Both the position numbers and the translations under genes were made by a program. The notes under the pieces were generated by a model that had not been told where the DNA came from, did not search any database, and saw only the letters and a list, made by a program, of their open reading frames with translations. Source: Anaerosporobacter sp031551385 (lineage in GTDB: Bacteria; Bacillota; Clostridia; Lachnospirales; Lachnospiraceae). Taken from it: a stretch of 64,000 nucleotides of DNA. Of the stretch, positions 17,561-25,986 are shown one piece after another (the stretch's first letter is position 1; every line of letters starts with the position of its first letter). The DNA lies in NCBI RefSeq assembly GCF_031551385.1, contig NZ_JAVBNS010000090.1:4407-68406 (forward strand), given 5' to 3'.

Positions 17561-18601
17561 ATGAAAAACAAGAGAACGAAATATATAGGAATAATAGTCG
17601 TACTGCTTATGCTTACCTTGGTAGCGTGTTCGGGGAAAAAAGATAAGAATGCGAGTAATAATGAAGCAGTTTCGCAGTCAGGGGATGACGATTCTGATAA
17701 AGCAAATGATAAAAAAGTAACAGATGCTGTTATATTAACCGTAGGAGATATTAAAGTATCTTATAATGAAGTTATGGTGTATGTATTGTTATTAAGGGAA
17801 CTATATGAGCCAAACTTCACAGATGTAATTTGGGATTACAAATTGGATACAGGTTCAACATTCGGTGAAATGGCAAAGGAAGAGATTCTCAACCAAATCA
17901 TACAATTGAAGATTATGAATCTGGAAGCAAAGAATCGTGACATTGTATTGACAGACGACGAATTAATTGAAATTGAGAATTACGCGAATAAATATATTGC
18001 AGGAATAACAACGGAAGATCAAGAGAAGTATGGTATTAATTACGATACGGTATTTGGAATCTGTAAGGATAATTATTTAGCAGAGAAAGTCTTCGATGTT
18101 GCAACAATGGATGTGGATACTTCTATCTCGGATGAGGAAGCAAAGCAAGTAACTGTTTGGCAAATAGCCGTTCTTACTTCTTCAAAGGATAAGAATGGAG
18201 AGGTTATTGCGTTATCTGACGAAGAGAAGGAAGCTGCTCGCAGCAAGGCAAAGGATCTTCTTAAAAAGGTTAAGAAGGAAGAGGATTTCTATACATTTGC
18301 TTTGAGTAAGAGTGATGACCCACAAGTTGAATATACAATTGGTAGCGGAGATAAGAGTGATGAGTATGTTGATGCTGCATTTGCACTAAAAGAAGGTAAG
18401 CTTAGTAAAGTGATTGAAGATGAGACAGGATTCTATATCTTGTATTGTGTGAATCCTTTTAATGAAGACGCAACTGCTCAGAAGAAAGAAGAGATTATAA
18501 GTCAAAGACAAGATGAGGCATTCCAGAAGTTGTATAAAGAATGGTTAGAAAATTATAAAATCAAAATAACACAAGAGAATTGGGATGGGATTCAATTTTA
18601 G
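17561..18601 (+). CDS. PrsA-like foldase lipoprotein (parvulin-type peptidyl-prolyl isomerase)
   Basis: This 346-residue lipoprotein helps fold secreted proteins outside the membrane. The signal sequence ends in LVAC with the lipidated Cys at residue 23 (counting from ATG 17561), then a Ser/Asp/Lys-rich tether. A SurA/PrsA N-terminal helical region follows, and a rotamase domain sits at about 205-315 (EEDFYTFALSKSDD, GEL-like LKEGKLSKVIEDETGFYILY). The parvulin domain is divergent. ATG 17549 is also in frame but lies one base after the AAAGG site, too close. It follows mfd by about 50 bases. Confidence 0.85.
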   Translation: MKNKRTKYIGIIVVLLMLTLVACSGKKDKNASNNEAVSQSGDDDSDKANDKKVTDAVILTVGDIKVSYNEVMVYVLLLRELYEPNFTDVIWDYKLDTGSTFGEMAKEEILNQIIQLKIMNLEAKNRDIVLTDDELIEIENYANKYIAGITTEDQEKYGINYDTVFGICKDNYLAEKVFDVATMDVDTSISDEEAKQVTVWQIAVLTSSKDKNGEVIALSDEEKEAARSKAKDLLKKVKKEEDFYTFALSKSDDPQVEYTIGSGDKSDEYVDAAFALKEGKLSKVIEDETGFYILYCVNPFNEDATAQKKEEIISQRQDEAFQKLYKEWLENYKIKITQENWDGIQF

Positions 18602-18612
18602 ATTTTGGGAAA

Positions 18613-19073
18613 AACGTTGTGGTGCAAAACTTGGACGTTTTCGAGGCTTATTCGCTGCTGTTTTCTAGCACAAAACACGCTACGCACCTATGAACTTCTA
18701 AGTGTGTACGGGGGAGATATCGAAAAGTTGCGGAACCGCACTCAATTCGGCATCCTGCCCTCGGGCATGTCTGAAAAATCATTGTACTGTTCGGCACCCT
18801 CCACTCAGCGGTCTGAAAGCTCAAAATTCAGTCAACGTAGCCCGCTACGCCTCCTGAATTTTGAACTTCCACCCCACTAAGTGGAGTGCACAGCCCAGTA
18901 CAAGCATTTTTTAGACACACCCTAGCTCGTGCTGGCTCGGCGTCCATGCCTCGCCTTCCTAGCTTACTAATGTACACACTAAGATGTTCTATAGGTGCTT
19001 CGCTATCGTTTTTTAGCTAGAAAACAGCGGCGAATAAGCAGGGGAAGGTTATGAAGTTTTGCATATCTACGTT
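18613..19073. repeat. Palindromic element C (family 1, carrying a nested family 2 element)
   Basis: The outer arms begin with AACGT and TGCAAAACT (18613-18631) and end with AGTTTTGCA and ACGTT (19055-19073). Inside, GCTTATTCGC and GTTTTCTAGC repeat inverted near the right end, as does the AACTTCTAAGTGTGTA segment. The GC-rich core shares TTCGGCATCCTGCC and GGCTCGGCGTCCATGCC with element A. Between these core motifs a 150-bp family 2 palindrome has been inserted. The element lies between prsA and the dlt-like operon. Confidence 0.85.
18768..18917. repeat. Nested palindromic element (family 2, long copy)
   Basis: Ends TGTCTGAAAAAT (18768) and ATTTTTTAGACA (to 18917) are inverted repeats with one mismatch. 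TTGTACTG/CAGTACAA, TCCACTCAG/CTAAGTGGA and TCAAAATTCAG/CTGAATTTTGA continue the arms inward, with GTAGCCCGCTAC at the centre. The left half matches solo element D at 8846-8914. It splits the core of element C, so it arrived after that element. Confidence 0.82.
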
Positions 19074-19464
19074 GTTGAAAAATATTGCAATTGATAAAAT
19101 TGAATTATGAATGGAAGTAGTATTCGAGATGTCGGTCAAGATACTGGTTAGATTGTTGGGGAAGATGAAGAAAAATGGTTAATATAAAATATATTGGTCG
19201 AGGATTCCATGGACATTGGGAAATAATAAATTAAATAAGATAATGTATATTTATATACCTCTGAGTGGACTGTTTAGAAAACAGACACTTGGAGGTTTTT
19301 CTTTTGGTATAGTTAGCGTGTACTATAGAATCTTTTGCCCTAAGAATGTCGACATTATTTCACCTAAATTTCATATTAAACCTATATAATATAGAAAATA
19401 ATGGTGACTTGAGGGGCGATGTCTTGAATAGTTGCAAATAATGAGACAAACGAAGGAAGAAGAT
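19074..19464. other. Intergenic stretch before the dlt-like operon, with gene remnants
   Basis: After element C a short frame (NGSSIRDVGQDTG, stop, IVGEDEEKWLI, stop) broken by in-frame stops suggests a decayed gene around 19106-19190. A terminator-like hairpin follows at 19256-19301. A TATAAT at 19385-19390 is a possible -10 box for the operon starting at 19465, though no good -35 box is seen at the right distance. Confidence 0.35.
19256..19301 (+). terminator. Interrupted hairpin with T-tract upstream of the dlt-like operon
   Basis: ACCTC, AGTG and CTGTTT pair with AACAG, CACTT and GAGGT across a short AGAA loop, with small internal bulges, followed by TTTTTC. It would stop read-through from the left into the operon. 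Confidence 0.55.
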
Positions 19465-20499
19465 ATGAGAAAATGTTTGAAATGTGGTTTACCAGAGAAT
19501 TTTCAGGGAATTATAATTCATGAGGACAATGAATGTAATTATTGCAAGTTTTATGAGAAACAGAAGGAGGTTTTGAATGACAATGATTTTCTACATGAAC
19601 GATTTGTAGAACAGCTTAACCAAGCTAAGGCGAAAGCAAAAGAGAATAATGCAGAGTATGACTGTTTAGTTGGGTTAAGTGGTGGAAAGGATAGTACTTA
19701 TATTATCTATCAATTGAAACATAGATATAATATGCGTGTGTTAGCATTTACATATGATAATGGTTTTGCGACGGAATACGGAAGAACGAATATTCAGATT
19801 GCACTAGATAAATTGAATGTAGACCATATTAGCTTTGCCATGAACAGGGAGAAGTTAAGAAAATATAATCAAATGTGTACATCGTTGTTCAAAAATTTCT
19901 GTATGATGTGTTTTCATTTAACACATTATTACAGCCATCAGATAGCAGCAGAGAAGAACATACCGCTTATTGTAAATGGAAGAACGAAAGGGCAGATTTT
20001 GCAATTTGCAGATTCTACCCATCTTTTAGAGCCATTTGAATATACAAGTTGTTTTGAAGAGTATGAATACCAGATGTTTAAGAAATCCGCAGAGAAGACG
20101 GCTAAGTTATGCAGAGATTTACCAAAGATAGAAGGTGAAGTTCGAGCATTATCGTACTTTATGTATCATGATTATGACCCACAAGAGGTTATGGATTTCT
20201 TAGAGGAAAGACTTGGTTGGGTAAAACCCAAAGCTGGTGTGGCACACGCAGATTGTTGGGCGCATCCAGTTGCAGAACAGTTGCAGATGGGTGCAAAAGC
20301 ATATCCAATTATGACAGGTGAGCTTGCTTATATGGTGCGTTCCGGTGAAATCAGCAAGGAAGAGGCACAAAGGAGAATAGAGAAAGAGAGTGTAACTGGA
20401 AAAACAGTAGATAATAAGATTACAGAACGATTTAATAAAGAGATGAAAATGCAGACGAAGGAGGAAGATAATGCAAAGGAATGTACTAGAGTATCTTGA
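19465..20499 (+). CDS. PP-loop ATP pyrophosphatase, N-acetyl sugar amidotransferase-like
   Basis: This 344-residue cytoplasmic protein has an N-terminal four-cysteine zinc-ribbon-like head (CLKCG ... CNYC) and a PP-loop adenylation motif LVGLSGGKDSTYIIYQLK at about residues 70-87. This layout matches the WbpG/WbuX-type amidotransferase ATPases (AANH superfamily), which adenylate a carbonyl oxygen and replace it with nitrogen; relatives incorporate sulfur. Further conserved cysteines appear in FCMMCFHLTHYY and HADCWAHP. ATG 19465 is chosen for its AAGGA site nine bases upstream over TTG 19432 and ATG 19441. Its 3' end overlaps the adenylation gene by 29 bases, so it is co-translated with a dlt-like operon. 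No glutaminase or HisF-like partner is nearby. Confidence 0.8.
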   Translation: MRKCLKCGLPENFQGIIIHEDNECNYCKFYEKQKEVLNDNDFLHERFVEQLNQAKAKAKENNAEYDCLVGLSGGKDSTYIIYQLKHRYNMRVLAFTYDNGFATEYGRTNIQIALDKLNVDHISFAMNREKLRKYNQMCTSLFKNFCMMCFHLTHYYSHQIAAEKNIPLIVNGRTKGQILQFADSTHLLEPFEYTSCFEEYEYQMFKKSAEKTAKLCRDLPKIEGEVRALSYFMYHDYDPQEVMDFLEERLGWVKPKAGVAHADCWAHPVAEQLQMGAKAYPIMTGELAYMVRSGEISKEEAQRRIEKESVTGKTVDNKITERFNKEMKMQTKEEDNAKECTRVS

Positions 20500-21988
20500 G
20501 GCAGCGGTAGAAAAATGGCCTGAGAAGATAGCATTTAGTGATGTGAATACATCAATTAGTTTTCGGAAGCTATATTCTAAAACACAAGCGATTGCAAAAG
20601 GGCTTCTAAGGCAAGCAGGTGTTTCGAAGAAAAATCAACCAGTTGTTGTATTGATTGATCGTAATGTAGATAGTATTGTGGCTATGTTAGGTGTTGTTTA
20701 TACAGGATGTTTCTATGTGCCAATTGATAGAACACTTCCAGTAGAGCGAATCACCAAAATCATAGATAACTTGAAACCAATGGCGATTATTACAATGGAT
20801 AAGGAAAGTTTGAGCTTTCCTGAATATAAAAAATGTACCTATACAATAAATGAGTTATTGCAGGAAGAAAATGTGGAATATGATTTAGAGATAATTCGGA
20901 ATCAAGTAATTGATACAGACCCACTCTATGCAATATTTACATCTGGTTCAACAGGTGACCCGAAAGGTGTTTTAGTTAGCCATCGTTCGGTTATCGATTT
21001 GATTGATAATTTTAAAGAGGAATTTCATCTAAATGAGGAGACGGTATTAGCTAATCAAGCACCTTTTGATTTCGATGTTTCGGTTAAGGATATCTATTCT
21101 ACTTTGAAAAATGGTGCAACAATGCATATCGTACCAAAGATATTGTTTGTATCTCCGGCAAATCTGATACCTTATCTGAATGAATGCAAGGTAAATACAA
21201 TTATATGGGCAGTATCGGCTTTGAGAATAATAGAGAACTTTAAAATATTTGGAGAGATGCTTCCTGAGTACCTTCACACGGTGATGTTTTCGGGAGAAGT
21301 AATGCCAAATCGAGTACTTAATTATTGGCGTAGATATCTTCCTGATGTAGCGTATATTAATCTATATGGACCAACAGAAATCACTTGTAACTGTACATTC
21401 TATAAGGTAGATAGAGATTACAAAGATGAGGACAAGCTTCCGATAGGAAAACCATTTAAAAATACGGATGTATTTATCTTAAATGAAGAAAATGCGTTGG
21501 CACAATCAGGTGAACTTGGCGAAATCTGCGTTAGAGGGACTTCTCTTGCATTGGGATATTACAATAATCCAGAGAGAACAGAAGAAGCCTTTTGCCAAAA
21601 TCCATTGAATCCATATTATCCAGAGAAGATATATCGAACTGGGGATATTGGTTATATGGATGAAGAGGGGCTTGCCTATTATGTTTCAAGAAAAGATTAT
21701 CAGATTAAGCATATGGGACATAGAATTGAGCTTGGTGAAATTGAAAATCTAGTTAGTGCTGTACCTGTGATTGATGCATGTTGTTGCTTATATAATCAAG
21801 CAAAAGAAAAAATCGTGTTATGCTACCAAGCAAATAAGAAATGTGAACAGGAGATTTTACAGTCACTTGGGAAACAACTGCCGAAATATATGTTTCCCAA
21901 TAAATTTATTCAAGTTGATACATTTCCGATAAACAAAAACGGGAAGATTGACAGAAATGAATTGAAGGAAAGATATCTTGTAAAATGA
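20471..21988 (+). CDS. Amino acid adenylation enzyme, DltA-like
   Basis: This 505-residue stand-alone adenylation enzyme activates an amino acid with ATP and loads it on a carrier protein. Core motifs are present in order: A3 FTSGSTGDPKGV, ANQAPFDFDVSVKD (substrate pocket Asp), A5 NLYGPTEITCN, A7 YRTGDIGYMDEEG, A8 RKDYQIKHMGHRIELGEIE and A10 NKNGKIDRNEL. Size and single-domain form match DltA. DltA enzymes specific for D-Ala carry Cys in a CGE motif; here the segment reads FSGEVMP, with Ser, which hints at a different amino acid. The ATG has GGAGGA before it and lies inside the upstream gene; the next gene overlaps by four bases (ATGA). Confidence 0.9.
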   Translation: MQRNVLEYLEAAVEKWPEKIAFSDVNTSISFRKLYSKTQAIAKGLLRQAGVSKKNQPVVVLIDRNVDSIVAMLGVVYTGCFYVPIDRTLPVERITKIIDNLKPMAIITMDKESLSFPEYKKCTYTINELLQEENVEYDLEIIRNQVIDTDPLYAIFTSGSTGDPKGVLVSHRSVIDLIDNFKEEFHLNEETVLANQAPFDFDVSVKDIYSTLKNGATMHIVPKILFVSPANLIPYLNECKVNTIIWAVSALRIIENFKIFGEMLPEYLHTVMFSGEVMPNRVLNYWRRYLPDVAYINLYGPTEITCNCTFYKVDRDYKDEDKLPIGKPFKNTDVFILNEENALAQSGELGEICVRGTSLALGYYNNPERTEEAFCQNPLNPYYPEKIYRTGDIGYMDEEGLAYYVSRKDYQIKHMGHRIELGEIENLVSAVPVIDACCCLYNQAKEKIVLCYQANKKCEQEILQSLGKQLPKYMFPNKFIQVDTFPINKNGKIDRNELKERYLVK

Positions 21989-22848
21989 GTATAGGAACAG
22001 AAGAATATATTGGATATGATAATGTAATATTGGTTGGTGGCAGTACGCTGATGGAACATTGTATTAGGGTAATTCGTAAGAGCTATGATAGACAAATTAC
22101 ACTGTTAGATATTGATGCAGATCGTGGGCAAAGAATAATAAAGCTATGTGAAGAATACCAAGTTATTCATACTAAGGCAGATAAAATGCGTGTTATGAAG
22201 ACTCTGCTAGAGCAGAAATCGAGAACGTTGGTATTTAGCATTATGTCACCATATATATTTACGAAGGAAGTTGTGGATAATAAGAATCTAACGATTATAA
22301 ACCTTCATCATGCATTGCTCCCAGGGCATAGAGGACGTAATGCGACGGCTTGGGCAATCTATTATCAAGAGAAGTACGCAGGGATATCATGGTGTATTGT
22401 TGATGAGGGTGTGGATACAGGTGGAGTACTTTGCAAGAAAGAGATAGAGATTGTGGATAATGTGACCTCAATTAAATTATTTCAGCTACAGAATACGTTG
22501 GCGGTATCTGCACTTGAGGAACATATAGAGGAGTGGCTTGCAGGTAGAATAGAACCTATGGAATATGAGCAAGGGCAAGATTATCTGCATCTAAGTAAGG
22601 ACGTTCCGAATAACGGAGAATTAAATCTGGAATGGGACATTCAAAAGCAGAGTGCCTTCTTGAGCGCGATGGATTACGGAATTATGAAGACTTTGGGCGA
22701 TGTGTTCTTTCGATTAGAGGGGAATACTTATATAGTGAAGTCTTATAAAATCAGGCAAAGTCAAGAAGAGGGTTCGTATTGCAGGCTTGTTGAAAATGCT
22801 CTTTTAATTAATAAAGAAGGATATAGGATAGAAATAAAATGTAAGTAG
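21985..22848 (+). CDS. Formyltransferase family protein (Fmt/PurN-like)
   Basis: This 287-residue protein has the folate-dependent formyltransferase fold. A nucleotide-binding-like N-terminus (NVILVGGSTLMEHCIRVI) precedes the catalytic block INLHHALLPGHRGRNATAWA, equivalent to the HxSLLPxxRG signature with catalytic Asn/His, and GISWCIVDEGVDTGGVL carries the catalytic Asp. The C-terminal KDVPNNGELNLEW segment is typical of formyltransferases acting on amines of sugars or carrier-bound amino acids. It is not the tRNA enzyme, judging by its short C-terminal domain and operon. Start overlaps the adenylation gene stop (ATGA), so it is translationally coupled. Likely role: N-formylation of the loaded amino acid or of the acceptor. 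Confidence 0.85.
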   Translation: MSIGTEEYIGYDNVILVGGSTLMEHCIRVIRKSYDRQITLLDIDADRGQRIIKLCEEYQVIHTKADKMRVMKTLLEQKSRTLVFSIMSPYIFTKEVVDNKNLTIINLHHALLPGHRGRNATAWAIYYQEKYAGISWCIVDEGVDTGGVLCKKEIEIVDNVTSIKLFQLQNTLAVSALEEHIEEWLAGRIEPMEYEQGQDYLHLSKDVPNNGELNLEWDIQKQSAFLSAMDYGIMKTLGDVFFRLEGNTYIVKSYKIRQSQEEGSYCRLVENALLINKEGYRIEIKCK

Positions 22849-22884
22849 TAGGGTATTAAAAATATGTTTAAATAGAGGAGAAAG

Positions 22885-23127
22885 ATGAATATGAGAGAAC
22901 AGGTATTAGAAATAGTAACAGGGATAAGACCAGACGTAGATTTTTCAGTGGATGCGAAACTTGTTACAGATGGTGTGTTAGATTCGTTTGATATTGTAAC
23001 ATTAATTAGTGAATTAAATGATGTGTTTGAAATAGAAATTGGAGTGAAGGAATTAGTTCCAGAGAATTTCGATTCTATTACAAGTATGGTTGTGCTAATT
23101 GAGAGATTAAGGGACGAAGAAGAATGA
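22885..23127 (+). CDS. Acyl/peptidyl carrier protein, DltC-like
   Basis: This 80-residue carrier protein has the phosphopantetheine attachment site DSFDIV (Ser at about residue 35) inside a four-helix carrier fold (VLDSFDIVTLISELNDVFEIEI). It follows the formyltransferase by 36 bases with a GAGGAG site, and its stop overlaps the MBOAT start by four bases. A second in-frame ATG lies two codons later. By position it carries the amino acid activated by the upstream adenylation enzyme, as DltC does for DltA. Confidence 0.9.
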   Translation: MNMREQVLEIVTGIRPDVDFSVDAKLVTDGVLDSFDIVTLISELNDVFEIEIGVKELVPENFDSITSMVVLIERLRDEEE

Positions 23128-24719
23128 GTATCGTTTCCGCAGCATTTGTAATATTTATTACGGTAGTATTCTTACTATATTTTATCGTTCCGAAAAGATG
23201 GCAGTGGAAAGTGCTATTAATAGCTAGTTATTGTTTTTACAGTTTCTCGGACTTTCGATATATTGTATTTCTTCTTTTGACAACCATGTCAACCTACGTA
23301 TTAGCTCGTTATCTTGAACGAATTGCGATAGAGGGAAAGGCATATATAAAGGAAAACAAATCTACATTAAGTAAAGAAGAACGAAAAGAGTATAAGGATA
23401 CGATTAAGAAGAGAAAGCAAAAAACAGTTTTGATAGCGGTAGTATTTAATTTACTAATATTAATTGTATTAAAATATGGAAATTTCATATTATTAAATTC
23501 TGTTTCTGTTCTTAAATTACTATGGCCAACCTTAAAAGTATATCGTCTTAATCTGTTTGTTCCACTAGGAATCTCTTTCTATACATTACAAGCGATTGGT
23601 TATGTTGTTGATGTGTATAAAGAACAGATAGAAGCAGATAAAAACTTTTTTCAGTATGCATTGTTTTTATCGTATTTTCCACAGATTATTCAAGGGCCAA
23701 TTAGCAGACATAACCAGCTTGCGCACCAGTTATATGAAAGCCATAGTATAGATTATGACCGTATGACAAAAGGGATACAGTTAATTATATGGGGATTTAT
23801 TAAGAAGCTTGTAATTGCTGATCGAATTGGAATTATTGTTGATGAGATATTCAAACATTGGACAGTTTATTCTGGAGCATATCTATTCTTTGGAGTTGCG
23901 GCGTTTGGTATGCAACTGTATTGTGATTTCTCTGGTGGTATGGATATTGCAAGAGGAGTATCGCAAGTACTTGGAATTGAGTTGACGCTTAACTTTAGAC
24001 GACCTTATTTTTCATGTTCTTTGGAGGAATTTTGGAGAAGATGGCATATTACATTGGGTGCATTTATGCGAGAATATATATTCTATCCCGTGTCATTGTC
24101 AAAAGCGAGTGGTCGCCTTGGTAAGAAGGCAAGGAATATATTTGGCAATTATATAGGCAAAAAGCTACCGACTTTTCTTGCGATGTTTCTTGTATTTATA
24201 TTAGTAGGAATATGGCATGGCCCACAATGGAAATATATCGGATATGGATTATATAATGGTGCAATTATCGTAAGCAGTATCTTACTAGAACCTATATATG
24301 AGAGCGTTGCAGCACGATTACACATAGATAGGGAAAGTAAAGGTTGGCGTTTGTTTCGGATGGTTCGAACATTTGCAATCTGTAGTATGGGACGTTTCTT
24401 TTCAAGGGCAAAATCATTTAAAATTGCTATTAAGATGATGTTAGCTACCGTATTACATTTTAATATGCCATCGCAAACATTGTCTCTAACAGAACTTGGT
24501 ATCGTGAGAGAAGATGTGATTATGCTTATTGTAATGCTTTGTATTTTATTAATCGTAGGAATTCTACAGGAAAAAGAAATCCGTATAAGAGATAGCATTG
24601 CAAGCAAGAATATTGTCTTTCGTTGGACTATCTACATCGGAGCAATCCTTCTTGTTGCATTATATGGAATGTATGGGCCTGGAAATTCTGGAGAGGGATT
24701 TATATATGAGCAGTTTTAG
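23124..24719 (+). CDS. MBOAT family O-acyltransferase, DltB/AlgI-like
   Basis: This 531-residue multi-spanning membrane protein is of the MBOAT family. About ten hydrophobic segments are visible, starting with SAAFVIFITVVFLLYFIVPK. Family motifs include PLGISFYTLQAIGYVVDVYK, FPQIIQGPISRH, CDFSGGMDIARG, FWRRWHITLGAFMREYIFYP and the catalytic-His segment FILVGIWHGPQWKYIGYG. In dlt operons DltB moves the D-alanyl group from carrier protein across the membrane; AlgI acetylates alginate. The adjacent carrier protein and adenylation enzyme favour the DltB-like role with an amino-acyl or formyl-amino-acyl group. Confidence 0.92.
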   Translation: MSIVSAAFVIFITVVFLLYFIVPKRWQWKVLLIASYCFYSFSDFRYIVFLLLTTMSTYVLARYLERIAIEGKAYIKENKSTLSKEERKEYKDTIKKRKQKTVLIAVVFNLLILIVLKYGNFILLNSVSVLKLLWPTLKVYRLNLFVPLGISFYTLQAIGYVVDVYKEQIEADKNFFQYALFLSYFPQIIQGPISRHNQLAHQLYESHSIDYDRMTKGIQLIIWGFIKKLVIADRIGIIVDEIFKHWTVYSGAYLFFGVAAFGMQLYCDFSGGMDIARGVSQVLGIELTLNFRRPYFSCSLEEFWRRWHITLGAFMREYIFYPVSLSKASGRLGKKARNIFGNYIGKKLPTFLAMFLVFILVGIWHGPQWKYIGYGLYNGAIIVSSILLEPIYESVAARLHIDRESKGWRLFRMVRTFAICSMGRFFSRAKSFKIAIKMMLATVLHFNMPSQTLSLTELGIVREDVIMLIVMLCILLIVGILQEKEIRIRDSIASKNIVFRWTIYIGAILLVALYGMYGPGNSGEGFIYEQF

Positions 24720-24727
24720 GAGGAAAT

Positions 24728-25774
24728 ATGACAAAGAAACAGATAGTTAAAGCGATAGGATTTCTAATTCTTCTTTCTACTGTACTTTATATAGTAAACA
24801 AGATTTACAGTATACCAGAGGAGTATGCGATTAATAAATTACGATATCAGACAATGTACACTGAAGAGGAGAATACATGGGATGCTATTTTAATAGGTAC
24901 AAGTGTAGTAGACCGTGCATGGGCAGCACCATTAGCATATAATCAAACAGGATTAACAATGTACCCATTATCTTCAGATAGTCAGCCAATTGCTCTTACG
25001 ACCTACATAATTGAGGAGGCAAAAAAGAGTCAGGATATACAATTGGTGGTAGTTGATTTACATGGTATTCGAAGTAATAGTATGAATATGAAAGATAGTA
25101 GCCTTCGCAGAGTTGTTGATACTATGAAATTATCTGCGAATAAGGTAGACGCAATCCAATATGCTTTTGAGTACTCAAAAAATCTGGGTGGAAAAGAAGA
25201 CAAGCTTCGAAATAAAAGTATATGGGATTACTATGTTCCATTCTTTAAATATCACGAGAGAAGAGATATACAATTAAGTGATATCCTAAAAGAGGAAGAC
25301 GTTATGAAAGGTGTCAATACAAGAGGTGCTTTTAAATCTAAGAAGCAGGTGAAACCAATCTTAACGACAACATCAGGAGTATTGAGTGAATTGCAGAAAG
25401 AGATTCTTACGAACATTATTGATTATTGTGAAGAGAATGATATAGAGCTATTGTTCATGTCTGTACCGTCCTATTTAACAATTATGGAGCAGTATGAGAT
25501 TAATGCCGCTTTTGATTTTGTGAAGGAAATGGGTTGCGATACACTGAATATGAATACAAAGGAAGCCTATGAGGAATTAAAAATCAATTATAACAAAGAT
25601 TTTTATAACGACATTCATATGAATTCAAAAGGAGCACGTAAGGTAACAAAATATTTAGCAAGTTATATTGATGAATTATATGAATATGCTGACCATAGGG
25701 AAGATGAAAGGTATGTGGATTGGGAAGAGGCATATAAGAGTTATGAAGTGTATTATGAGGAAGGTTGGAAATAG
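24728..25774 (+). CDS. Membrane-anchored SGNH-hydrolase-like protein, DltD-like role
   Basis: This 348-residue protein has one N-terminal transmembrane anchor (KAIGFLILLSTVLYIVNKIY) and an extracytoplasmic SGNH-type domain. Block I reads ILIGTSVVDRAW with the nucleophile Ser; the C-terminal DxxH pair is in FYNDIHMNSKGARKVTKYL. It sits 8 bases after the MBOAT gene. AlgX/DltD/PatB-type SGNH partners of MBOAT proteins perform the final transfer to a polymer outside the membrane, and that is the proposed role. It is the last gene of the operon, followed by a strong terminator. Confidence 0.82.
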   Translation: MTKKQIVKAIGFLILLSTVLYIVNKIYSIPEEYAINKLRYQTMYTEEENTWDAILIGTSVVDRAWAAPLAYNQTGLTMYPLSSDSQPIALTTYIIEEAKKSQDIQLVVVDLHGIRSNSMNMKDSSLRRVVDTMKLSANKVDAIQYAFEYSKNLGGKEDKLRNKSIWDYYVPFFKYHERRDIQLSDILKEEDVMKGVNTRGAFKSKKQVKPILTTTSGVLSELQKEILTNIIDYCEENDIELLFMSVPSYLTIMEQYEINAAFDFVKEMGCDTLNMNTKEAYEELKINYNKDFYNDIHMNSKGARKVTKYLASYIDELYEYADHREDERYVDWEEAYKSYEVYYEEGWK

Positions 25775-25792
25775 GTGACCTTGTAGAAGAAA

Positions 25793-25841
25793 AGGATAGG
25801 TATTGTGATAAATAAAATCACGATATCTATCCTTTTTTTTG
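25793..25841 (+). terminator. Terminator of the dlt-like operon
   Basis: AGGATAGGTATTGTGAT pairs with ATCACGATATCTATCCT (small mismatches) around an AAATAAA loop, and the right arm runs into eight T residues. This is a strong intrinsic terminator closing the 19465-25774 operon. Confidence 0.88.
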
Positions 25842-25877
25842 TTAATAAATGTACGATAAACCAGTACAAATGGATGA

Positions 25878-25906
25878 TTGACAGTTATATACTGGAAAGA
25901 TAAAAT
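25878..25906 (+). promoter_or_regulatory. Promoter of the tandem small-protein array
   Basis: A consensus TTGACA (25878-25883), a 17-base spacer and TAAAAT (25901-25906) form a good sigma-A promoter. An almost identical copy lies at 27991-28019, showing that the promoter was duplicated with the genes. Confidence 0.75.
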
Positions 25907-25986
25907 ATGGTAAACAGGGAGAATGAGAGAAGATGAGGGATAAATTAGTTGAAATAGAATGAAAAATTGGAATTTTTTTCTTTGCG

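Noticed and set aside
18605..18880. Plus-strand open frame of 91 codons after the prsA-like gene
   Set aside because: It lies wholly inside palindromic elements; its reading is dictated by the repeats (the same MSEKSLYC-like string appears in element D), so it is not a gene.
6514..19073. Insertion sequences in the accessory region
   Set aside because: Inverted repeats are present but no transposase frame, so only non-autonomous elements are claimed.
19465..22848. Thioamide natural-product pathway of the closthioamide type
   Set aside because: A PP-loop protein beside adenylation and carrier proteins recalls it, but the MBOAT and SGNH genes point to polymer modification and no other pathway enzymes are seen. 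Kept only as a remote option.
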